Below, piece by piece: positions 1 through 5,511 of a stretch of 5,511 nt of DNA. Within the stretch, counting starts at the first letter, position 1, and each line of letters begins with the position of its first letter. The notes under the pieces were generated by a model. The model saw only the letters and a program-made list of their open reading frames with translations. It made no database searches and was not told the DNA's origin. The position numbers and the translations under genes were made by a program. This DNA comes from Anaerolineae bacterium (GTDB lineage Bacteria; Chloroflexota; Anaerolineae; JAFGEY01). The stretch spans positions 1 to 5,511 of the forward strand of contig JAFGIE010000112.1 in assembly GCA_016929775.1 (NCBI GenBank). The letters run 5' to 3'.

Positions 1-22
1 CAGAATGCCCCCAGCGCAGGGG

Positions 23-50
23 TGGCGGGGACCGGCGTCGGTCCCCGCCA
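23..50. repeat. 12-bp perfect inverted repeat with 4-base loop
   Basis: TGGCGGGGACCG (23-34) pairs exactly with CGGTCCCCGCCA (39-50) around GCGT. The stem is very GC-rich and would be stable in RNA from either strand. No run of T follows on either strand within the visible bases, so a canonical Rho-independent terminator is not supported. It may still mark the end of this operon's transcript or of a neighbouring gene off the left edge. Confidence 0.6.
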
Positions 51-169
51 TGACGTACGCGTCGGTAGTGAGCGGCGGGATGATGGTCGTCTAGAGCTCT
101 AGGCTCATGCTTTCCCCCAACGTGAAACGCACCCACCTCGCTCTCCGGGCTGCTGCAAAGCCGCGCGCA

Positions 170-296
170 GATCCGTCATTGCGAGCAGCGTAGCGACGGA
201 TCGCAAAGCATTCAGCGCCCTCTGCTGAAAGCAATCCCCAAGGCTGTCCCAGGCAGCGTGGGGATCGCCACGCTGCCCGCGGCGGTTCGCCATGGC
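170..296. repeat. REP/MITE-like intergenic repeat built of consecutive hairpins
   Basis: The segment begins with GTCATTGCGAGC (175-186) and ends with GTTCGCCATGGC (285-296), its inverted copy with three mismatches. This resembles the 'GTCATTGCGAG...CTCGCAATGAC' family of short dispersed palindromic repeats, which I recall from many environmental bacterial genomes. Inside are three stems: 170-177/195-202 (8 bp, perfect), 208-216/224-232 (8 of 9) and 252-261/268-277 (10 bp, perfect, 6-base loop). An alternative stem, 231-240/259-268 (9 of 10), would compete with the last two. It encodes no transposase. It may be a non-autonomous element or simply a folded 3' untranslated region; copy number elsewhere in the genome cannot be judged here. 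Confidence 0.6.
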
Positions 297-394
297 AGGC
301 AAGGCGCTTCGCGGTCAAGCGACAACGCAGCACTCCTGGCGCCGCAGCGCGCCTTTCTAGCTTAGTGCGCCTGTACGGCGGCGCAGACCGGAGC

Positions 395-438
395 ACAGAG
401 CGCAGAGGCCCGCGCTGCGCGCGGGACAGAGCGCAGAG
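395..438. repeat. 13-bp direct repeat bracketing a 7-bp hairpin, immediately after the NACHT stop codon
   Basis: ACAGAGCGCAGAG occurs exactly at 395-407 and 426-438, a period of 31 bases. Between the copies, 409-415 (CCCGCGC) pairs perfectly with 419-425 (GCGCGGG) around a 3-base loop. The distal copy abuts the stop codon at 439-441. No T-run follows on the minus strand, so this is not a classic intrinsic terminator, although it could slow polymerase or protect the mRNA 3' end. A hairpin just downstream of the variable region is also a known DGR homing feature (as in Bordetella phage BPP-1), which is the alternative reading. Confidence 0.6.
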
Positions 439-3400
439 CTAGGAGATGAGGGAGACCACAACCCGAAAACCAACGTACCAGAGACGGAAGTCAGGGCCGA
501 ACCCGCTGCGGCACGTGCAACGAGCGCTGTCTCGATCGAGGTAGAACGCGCCGCCACGCAAAACACGAGGCGCGTCGCCCGCGAGGTCGCCAACGGAGAC
601 GCTGTCGTCGACGTAGGCCTCGTAGCTGCCTTGCCACGCAGTCCGGCACCACTCCCAGACGTTGCCCGCCATGTCGAGCGAGCCGCATGGGCTGACGCCG
701 GCGGGAAAACAGCCCACCGCGCTGGTCGAACCGATGCCTGTCTCGGCTGTATTCGCCTTGCCCGCATCGAACGCGTCACCCCAGGGGTAGATCCGCCCGT
801 CCGTCCCGCGCGCCGCCTTTTCCCACTGCGCCTCGCGCGGCAGCGTAACGACCTCGTCCGCTGCCAGCTCCCCCGCATCGCGCAGCCGCACCGTGAGCCA
901 GCGGCAAAAGGCGATCGCCTCGTACCACGACACCATCACGACGGGGTGATTGGGCAGGTCGAACGGCCCGCCATACCGGTCAGGCGCTGTCCTGTCCCCC
1001 TTCCACGCCCATCCCGCCTCCGTCCAGCACGCCCGCCATGTGTCCGAGTACCCGCCATCCCGGACAAAGGCGTCGTACTGGGCGACCGTGACCGGATACT
1101 TGGCGATGCGGAACGCAGGCAGATCCGCGTCGTGCTGGGGCTTCTCGCGGGTGTACGCCATCTCGTCCACGTCGCCGCTGCCCATCGTGAACGGTCCTGC
1201 CGGCGCCTCGCACCACGCGATGTCCGGAACGCTGTCCCTGCGCAAGCCCACCCCAGGGCGCGGGTCGCCCAGCCGGGCGAGGTCGTCGCCTGCCTGCACG
1301 CGCGCGCTGGCAGGCAGGGACGCATCCGCCAGCACGCCCACCAACCGCTGCACGATCCGCTCTCTGGCCTCCGGCGCCGCCTCCACCCCGCTTTCGAGCA
1401 CGCAGCGCCCGGCAAGGACGGGGTGGGCTCGCGCGAGCCGCTCCAGCAGCGCCGCTGGATCCCGGCTGATCCCCGCGGCGAGGATGAACGTCTCCTCCCA
1501 CCCCGACGGCTCCCACCACTCCCCGGAGGGCCAGTAGGCGCTGGGCGGCGCCTCCCCCGCTGCCCGCTCTTCCACCTCGCGCGCGGCAAAGTACTCCTGG
1601 AGCAGCTGGTGGTAGAAACGCACCGTCGCGCCGTCCGTGTCCAGCAGCGTCGCGCTGCTTGCCAGATAGAGCAGCCGTTCCGGGTCGCACCCCGGCGCAG
1701 CCTCGCACAGCTGCGCCAGGGCCCACTCCCGCTTCACCGACGTGCCCCGTCCCCCCTCCCGCTGCATCGCGTACGCCAGCGCAGCGAGCCCTGTCTTTTG
1801 CGTTTCGGCGGCGATCCAGTTCCCCTCAGCCCGCCCCTCCTCGCGATCGAGCAGCGTACCCACAAAGTCCTCGAACAGCCTGCCCCGGTTCTGGGGCAGC
1901 ACGCGCCTGCGTTGATACACTCGGACGAGCATCGCCAGCATGTACGGGTTGCCTGCCAGCGTGAGCAGGTCGGGCGGCATCCGGGTCAGCCGCTCCCAGA
2001 GCCGGTCCTGCGCGCCCGTGGTCTTGGCGTACACGTCCTTGGGCATCTCGCCCGGGGTCCAGAACTGCTCCCAGGCGCCGCCCGCATCCTGCCAGGTCTG
2101 CCACAGCGCGCGCGCCTCATCGCCGCCGCACAGCTCCCAAAACAGGTACTCGCCCCGTTCCTCGCCCAGATAGCTGTGCAGCAGGGCGCGCACGCGGGTC
2201 GGGTCGAGGGGCGAGATCTCGACGCGCTGCACGCCCGCCAGCTCGACGTCATAGTCCAGGGCGCGGCAGGTGACGACCAGCTGGGATGCCGAGTAGTGCG
2301 TCAGTGCGCTCTGGATGCGGCCCACGCGCGCCGCATAGCCCGAGCGAGGCATCTCGTTGAGCCCGTCCAGCAGGATGCAGAGACGCTCGGAGGCGCCGTG
2401 CGCATATGCGTACTGGCCCAACGCTCCGAGCTGGTCGGCAACGTGCGCCTCAAGGGGACGGTCGTCGGTGTAGGCGCCCAGCGAGACCAGCACGGGCAGC
2501 GGCGCCTTTGGATCTTGCACGGCGCGCTGCGCGCACTCGTGCACGAGCAGCTTCAGCGTCGTCGTCTTGCCGCTGCCCGGATCGCCCAACAGGATGATCC
2601 GCCGGTGCTGGTCGATCGCCTCGCGCAGGTCACTTACCCGTTCGCGGCGTACCTCCCCCCCTGGCTCCGGTCCCCCCAGTCTCACGAACTCAGGAGGAAA
2701 GAGAGGCATCAGCCGGTCCGCCTCCAGCCCGCCCCCGCCCGCGGCGCGGACCTCGGCAACGCCTGCCAGGGGCGTATAATGCTCGCGCCACAACCGGTAC
2801 TCGTCCAGCAGTCGGTCCAGGTAGGCGATCTCTTGGTCGCGCAGCGTCCCCGGGCGTGGACCGAGGACCTCCAGGATCGAGTCGCGCGTGACGGCGCCCC
2901 CGCCACGGCGCGTCGACTGCTTGGCAAAGTGCGCGAACAGCACGGCATACGCCTGTCTCCAGTCGGAGCGCCCGTATCCCTGTAGCTTGGCCTGCACGTT
3001 CGGCGTGACCGCGTCCAGATCCAGGTACTTGACCAGAGCCGTCCGGGCGATCATCTCCCGGAACCGACCGAGGTCGACCGGGGGCTTGCCCTTCCCCCTG
3101 GCGTACCGGTCCAGGTGATCGCGCAGCGTGTCCGCCTCGGGGCAGCGATCCACGGCGCCGCGCGCGATCGCCGCCTTGATCTCGACCAGATCCGGGTTGA
3201 ACGAGCCGTTGGTCAGGAACACGTAGCGCGTGCGCGCTCCACACTCACCAGAGAGATGGTTGTCGTAGAACCTGTACAACGCCTTGAGCAGCAGCGGGTC
3301 GCTCGGCGTCCAGCGTTCCCCCTCAGCCTGCTTGGTCTTGACCTGGATCAGCACCCGCTTGGGCCCGTTGATCAGGTTGATGTCCTCGAGCTCGACGTGC

Positions 3401-3630
3401 TGCGCCCGGTCCTCGCCTTCCAGCTCGCTCTCCGCGCCGCCGGTACCCGCTCCCCGCTCTCCCTCCTCCAGCTTGATCTCGGCTACCTGGCCCAGGAACC
3501 GGGTCACCAGGTCGTAGAGCGTGGCCTCGTAGGGCACGGGCTCGAAAAAGTAGTTCAGCGCGAGCAGGATCGCGCTCTCCCACTGGTAGGTGTACCCGCC
3601 GCCGAGCTGAGTATCGGTTTCCCCTGTCAC
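439..3630 (-). CDS. Nuclease–NACHT–FGS fusion: predicted STAND-type immune sensor/effector
   Basis: This encodes 1063 residues from a GTG start. Domains in order: (a) about 10-200, PD-(D/E)xK nuclease of Cap4/DUF4297 type: GGGYTYQWESA opening (E18), E82-D83 and the IQVKTK strand (Q96, K98). (b) About 325-690, NACHT NTPase: Walker A GDPGSGKTT (349-357), Walker B LLDGLNEMP (420-428), VVTCR (452-456), and the C-terminal helical motif FYHQLLQEYFAA (672-683), typical of bacterial NACHT proteins. (c) About 710-795, short helical, HEAT-like linker ending RLGDPRPGVGLR. (d) About 803-1060, FGE-sulfatase/SUMF1-like domain: AGPFTMGS, YPVTVAQYDAF, HPVVMVSWYEAIAFCRWL, LPREAQWEKAARGTDGRIYPWG, LDMAGNVWEW, RVLRGG and GFRVV. 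The FGE catalytic cysteines, expected just after RGG(S/A)F, are absent (L1031 and A1036 by my alignment), so the fold probably serves as a binding or sensor domain. Related STAND proteins (Avs, bacterial NACHT) sense phage and activate a fused effector; that role here is inferred from architecture. A charged insertion (about 53-79) sits inside the nuclease domain. The gene appears intact. Confidence 0.92.
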   Translation of the reverse strand: MTGETDTQLGGGYTYQWESAILLALNYFFEPVPYEATLYDLVTRFLGQVAEIKLEEGERGAGTGGAESELEGEDRAQHVELEDINLINGPKRVLIQVKTKQAEGERWTPSDPLLLKALYRFYDNHLSGECGARTRYVFLTNGSFNPDLVEIKAAIARGAVDRCPEADTLRDHLDRYARGKGKPPVDLGRFREMIARTALVKYLDLDAVTPNVQAKLQGYGRSDWRQAYAVLFAHFAKQSTRRGGGAVTRDSILEVLGPRPGTLRDQEIAYLDRLLDEYRLWREHYTPLAGVAEVRAAGGGGLEADRLMPLFPPEFVRLGGPEPGGEVRRERVSDLREAIDQHRRIILLGDPGSGKTTTLKLLVHECAQRAVQDPKAPLPVLVSLGAYTDDRPLEAHVADQLGALGQYAYAHGASERLCILLDGLNEMPRSGYAARVGRIQSALTHYSASQLVVTCRALDYDVELAGVQRVEISPLDPTRVRALLHSYLGEERGEYLFWELCGGDEARALWQTWQDAGGAWEQFWTPGEMPKDVYAKTTGAQDRLWERLTRMPPDLLTLAGNPYMLAMLVRVYQRRRVLPQNRGRLFEDFVGTLLDREEGRAEGNWIAAETQKTGLAALAYAMQREGGRGTSVKREWALAQLCEAAPGCDPERLLYLASSATLLDTDGATVRFYHQLLQEYFAAREVEERAAGEAPPSAYWPSGEWWEPSGWEETFILAAGISRDPAALLERLARAHPVLAGRCVLESGVEAAPEARERIVQRLVGVLADASLPASARVQAGDDLARLGDPRPGVGLRRDSVPDIAWCEAPAGPFTMGSGDVDEMAYTREKPQHDADLPAFRIAKYPVTVAQYDAFVRDGGYSDTWRACWTEAGWAWKGDRTAPDRYGGPFDLPNHPVVMVSWYEAIAFCRWLTVRLRDAGELAADEVVTLPREAQWEKAARGTDGRIYPWGDAFDAGKANTAETGIGSTSAVGCFPAGVSPCGSLDMAGNVWEWCRTAWQGSYEAYVDDSVSVGDLAGDAPRVLRGGAFYLDRDSARCTCRSGFGPDFRLWYVGFRVVVSLIS
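457..567 (-). other. Candidate hypervariable (DGR VR-like) segment of the FGS domain
   Basis: This encodes residues 1022-1058 of the NACHT protein, from RVLRGG to GFRVV. In FGS-type targets of diversity-generating retroelements, the variable region occupies this place. Asn (AAY) codons in the template become random residues in the pattern RGG-S-W-xxx, then R-xxxx-PDxR-xxxx-GFR. Here the corresponding positions read YLD (1030-1032), SGFG (1042-1045), F (1048) and LWYV (1050-1053), all surface-binding types of residue. Nine of these twelve codons end in C (tac, ctc, gac, agc, ttc, ggc, ttc, ctc, tac), as adenine mutagenesis of AAC would give. However, ggg, tgg and gtt do not fit AAC, and C-ending codons are common in any high-GC genome. 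No template copy is present in the window. The location is certain; the DGR interpretation is speculative. Confidence 0.3.
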
Positions 3631-3636
3631 CTGGCG

Positions 3637-3645
3637 CCCCTCCTC
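3637..3645 (-). promoter_or_regulatory. Strong Shine-Dalgarno sequence fixing the GTG start of the NACHT gene
   Basis: Read on the minus strand, this is GAGGAGGGG. Its GAGGAGG core (3639-3645) ends 8 bases before the GTG at 3628-3630. The open frame extends further upstream to an in-frame ATG at 3729, but that would overlap the metallopeptidase gene by 71 bases. It would also add 33 low-complexity residues (Gly/Arg/Cys/Ser-rich) that do not resemble the nuclease domain. The site therefore decides in favour of the GTG and shows that the second gene has its own ribosome entry within the operon. Confidence 0.8.
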
Positions 3646-3658
3646 GTGACCCGCGCTC

Positions 3659-5452
3659 TCACACCGGCTCTTCGACGTCCTGCCCCCAGTGCCGCAGGTG
3701 CGATCGGGTCCGGAACCGCAGCGTGCCATCCTCGGCGCGATGGGCGACGATCGGGGGACCCGCGTCGTCGCCGTCTGCCTCGATCTCCTCTGCCAGGCCG
3801 ATCATGCCCCCTGCGACGCAGTGCGCCAGATAGTCCCTCAGCTGCCCGCGCCGGCGCAGGCCCCGCTTGTGCTCCTGACCGCAGTACGTGCGGCGTCGCC
3901 CTGCGCTGATCGTCTGCGCGCCATAACCCGGTTTGCGCGTCCAGTGCAGCACGTTCCCACGCTCATCCAAGACCAGCGTGCCCCCGCAGAGCAGGGACGC
4001 GATCTGGCCTGCCAGGGCGCCGAACTGCGGTCCGTTGAGCGGGACGTCCTGCCGCCACGCGTATTGGAGCACGATCTCGCGCGGGAGCTTGCCGCCGCCC
4101 ATCACCGTCTTGTCCGTGCGGTACAGGTCCACCACGGCGATGTCCTGGTCCGCCGGGATGCACAACTGCCGCCGGTTCTCGTGCAAAAAGTGATAGGCGT
4201 CTGTGCGCGAGCGGGAGAGGCGGTCGATGTCGTACGCGTAAAAGTAGGGATTGTCCGGCTCGTCCGGCAGGTCGATGCCGCGCTTTTGAAAGACGCCGCG
4301 CATCAGCTCGCGGAAGCCGTGCGCGTCCGCGGGATCGGCCAACGCGTCGGCGCGCAGCACCGCGCGGGCATAGTCTCCGAACTGCACGTCCATCGGCGGC
4401 AGGTAGTCGAGGGGCTGAAATGCGACGCGGCGGAAGCGGTTGACCGCCCACAGCAGCGCCTCCCTGTCGGAGGGCAGCTTGCCCGTGCTCTTGGGCGTGG
4501 TCCGGTAGGCGGCAAACATCCCTGAAAGGATGTCCCACATTGCGCCCGTCAGCACTTCCGACCACGGATAGGGGCTGATGCGGGTCACGACGTCGTCCAT
4601 CGTCGCCTTGTTCGTCGCGCTCCGCAGGTGGGACCGGCCCATGGCATAGTGGCCGAACTCCTCGGCTAGCGCGGCGACGACCGTGTCTCGGGACAGGTCG
4701 CCCGCTGACACCTCAGCCACCTCCCAGCGGAGCTCGTTGTTGAGCAGGGAGATCATGATCGCAGTCAGGTCGGCGACGAACTCGTGGAATGCGGCGGTCT
4801 GTAGGGAACTGATCTCAAAGTAGAGCGGGCGCAGTCCGTCCAGGATGGCGTGGCCCATCTCGTGGGCGATGATGTCGTGCGACAGGCAGGTGTAGATCCG
4901 CCTGCCAGCGGCGTCAAAGTAGTGGAGCCGGAGGGACTGGCTGCGGCGGTCATAGAAGGCGTTCTTGCGCTGCCCGGCGTGCGGGACGATCTGCAGGCGA
5001 TTGCCCTCAAAAGCCCAGGGCGCGGAGCGCCCCAACACCCAGTCCGCCTCGTACATGCTCAGCACGCTCTGGGCAACCGCCCAGGCGTTGAGCTGGTGGA
5101 ACTGGGGCAGGGCGCGGTGCGCTCGCGTGATCGGCGCCTGCTCGCCCTCGCGCTCGACATAGTAGCGCCGCTTGCTGCGATCCCAACGAGCCGGTTCCGC
5201 CTGCGCGCCCGCGCCGGGATCGTTTTCGACGACCACGAACCGGGCGCTGGTGGGTCCGTCCATCAGGTCCGGCTCACAGTCGACCCAGATCGTGTTCAGC
5301 GCCAGCGCTTCATCGCTCTCGGCGACGTGCGGGTCCTGGACGTACACGTCGACCGGCATGAGCAGCCCCAGCGTCTGCCTGTTGTCCTTGGAAAGGAGGT
5401 CCCTCGCCCGGTAGAGGTTCGTGAACTCGCCCAGGTTCCATTGCTTGACCAT
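3659..5452 (-). CDS. Predicted gluzincin-type zinc metallopeptidase, first gene of a putative defence operon
   Basis: This encodes 597 residues from the ATG at 5452. Residues about 185-235 form a recognisable zinc-protease core. HEMGH (197-201, at 4850-4864) sits in a hydrophobic helix (IIAHEMGHAILDGL), and HEFVADLTAI (223-232) follows 22 residues later. Its E224 fits the third zinc ligand, as in the thermolysin-like NEAxSD motif. The expected chemistry is Zn-dependent peptide hydrolysis with E198 as general base. No signal peptide or membrane segment is visible, so it is probably cytoplasmic, unlike most secreted M4 enzymes. Residues 1-180 and roughly 320-597 match nothing I recognise; about 516-545 is rich in Arg/Lys with two Cys and one His. 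An obvious equivalent of thermolysin His231 is missing: the SPYPWSEVLTGAMWDI stretch (293-308) looks like that region but has no His. I chose the ATG because GGAAG lies 8 bases upstream; a TTG at 5491 would add 13 residues. It precedes the nuclease-NACHT gene by 28 bases on the same strand, so co-transcription is likely. The substrate is unknown; protease assignment is firm, family assignment tentative. Confidence 0.85.
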   Translation of the reverse strand: MVKQWNLGEFTNLYRARDLLSKDNRQTLGLLMPVDVYVQDPHVAESDEALALNTIWVDCEPDLMDGPTSARFVVVENDPGAGAQAEPARWDRSKRRYYVEREGEQAPITRAHRALPQFHQLNAWAVAQSVLSMYEADWVLGRSAPWAFEGNRLQIVPHAGQRKNAFYDRRSQSLRLHYFDAAGRRIYTCLSHDIIAHEMGHAILDGLRPLYFEISSLQTAAFHEFVADLTAIMISLLNNELRWEVAEVSAGDLSRDTVVAALAEEFGHYAMGRSHLRSATNKATMDDVVTRISPYPWSEVLTGAMWDILSGMFAAYRTTPKSTGKLPSDREALLWAVNRFRRVAFQPLDYLPPMDVQFGDYARAVLRADALADPADAHGFRELMRGVFQKRGIDLPDEPDNPYFYAYDIDRLSRSRTDAYHFLHENRRQLCIPADQDIAVVDLYRTDKTVMGGGKLPREIVLQYAWRQDVPLNGPQFGALAGQIASLLCGGTLVLDERGNVLHWTRKPGYGAQTISAGRRRTYCGQEHKRGLRRRGQLRDYLAHCVAGGMIGLAEEIEADGDDAGPPIVAHRAEDGTLRFRTRSHLRHWGQDVEEPV

Positions 5453-5460
5453 CTCTCTCG

Positions 5461-5465
5461 CTTCC
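5461..5465 (-). promoter_or_regulatory. Probable Shine-Dalgarno of the metallopeptidase gene
   Basis: Minus-strand GGAAG lies 8 bases upstream of the ATG at 5450-5452, with further purines (GAGAGAG) directly before the start. It is a weaker match than the site of the second gene. Only 59 bases upstream of this ATG are in the window, and I see no convincing -35/-10 pair there; the operon promoter probably lies beyond position 5511. Confidence 0.45.
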
Positions 5466-5511
5466 GTAGGTGGCGACTTCCGAGCGTACAACGGCTCTCA
5501 TTCGTGCTCGA

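Larger units (their letters stand above)
1..438. other. Non-coding region downstream of the operon
   Basis: I find no convincing gene here. Short open frames exist on both strands, but they run through the palindromic repeats, lack ribosome-binding sites and have Arg/Ala-rich translations typical of antisense or repeat DNA. Two plus-strand frames are open from the left edge to stops at 92-94 and 100-102, so the tail of a gene outside the window cannot be excluded. Besides the hairpins listed separately, a 12-base palindrome (CTAGAGCTCTAG, 91-102) is present with no assigned function. Confidence 0.6.

Noticed and set aside
91..396. 101-codon minus-strand open frame in the downstream region
   Set aside because: It is a translation of the palindromic repeat and its flanks, with no Shine-Dalgarno sequence; such frames arise wherever this repeat type occurs.
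1..438. DGR template repeat or reverse transcriptase next to the candidate variable region
   Set aside because: By eye, no part of this region resembles 457-567, and there is no open frame with reverse-transcriptase motifs. If they exist, they lie outside the window.
631..2985. Very long open frame on the plus strand (784 codons) opposite the NACHT gene
   Set aside because: Its translation is Arg/Pro/Ala/His-rich with no domain signature, and it lies antisense to a gene with unmistakable nuclease, NACHT and FGS motifs. Long antisense frames are expected in high-GC genes.
3631..3729. Upstream ATG (3729) as the start of the NACHT gene
   Set aside because: It would overlap the protease gene by 71 bases and add a non-domain Gly/Arg/Ser leader, while the GTG at 3630 has an excellent Shine-Dalgarno sequence.
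3115..4525. Two further plus-strand open frames (3115-3909 and 3689-4525) opposite the junction and the protease gene
   Set aside because: They have low-complexity Arg/Ala/Pro-rich translations, no ribosome-binding site and no recognisable motif, and they overlap strongly supported minus-strand genes.
5391..5400. Plus-strand GAAAGGAGGT, a strong Shine-Dalgarno-like string
   Set aside because: It lies inside the minus-strand protease gene and no credible plus-strand gene starts after it, so it is chance.
5453..5491. TTG at 5491 as the start of the metallopeptidase gene
   Set aside because: No ribosome-binding site precedes it within usual distance, and the ATG at 5452 has GGAAG 8 bases upstream. 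It remains possible but less likely.

Overview
The window is high-GC DNA carrying a compact two-gene operon on the minus strand, followed by about 440 bases of structured non-coding DNA at the low-coordinate end. No rRNA, tRNA, CRISPR array or transposase is present. The high GC content, the NACHT–FGE-sulfatase fusion and a dispersed repeat of the 'GTCATTGCGAG' type suggest a genomically complex environmental bacterium. Chloroflexota is my best guess, but this is inference and no taxonomic marker is present.

Layout in transcription order (high to low coordinates): (1) 5452-3659 encodes a zinc metallopeptidase of the gluzincin type, with HEMGH and a downstream HEFVAD motif, plus a C-terminal half I do not recognise. 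(2) After a 28-base gap holding a strong Shine-Dalgarno sequence, 3630-439 encodes a 1063-residue protein. It has an N-terminal PD-(D/E)xK nuclease-like domain (Cap4/DUF4297-like), a central NACHT-type STAND NTPase, a short helical linker and a C-terminal formylglycine-generating-enzyme/sulfatase-modifying (FGS, C-type-lectin-like fold) domain without the catalytic cysteines. (3) 1-438 holds no convincing gene. It contains a short hairpin bracketed by a 13-base direct repeat just past the stop codon, a roughly 120-base REP/MITE-like element made of consecutive hairpins, and a 12-bp hairpin near the left edge.

Working model (inference): the large protein is a STAND-type immune sensor. Its C-terminal FGS domain would bind an invader-derived or cellular signal, the NACHT module would switch or oligomerise on ATP, and the N-terminal nuclease would cut DNA, as in Avs-type and related bacterial NACHT systems. 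The co-transcribed metallopeptidase would be a second effector, a processing enzyme or a regulator. The last ~37 residues of the FGS domain have the layout of the variable region of diversity-generating-retroelement (DGR) targets. No template repeat or reverse transcriptase lies in this window, so active diversification is only a hypothesis.
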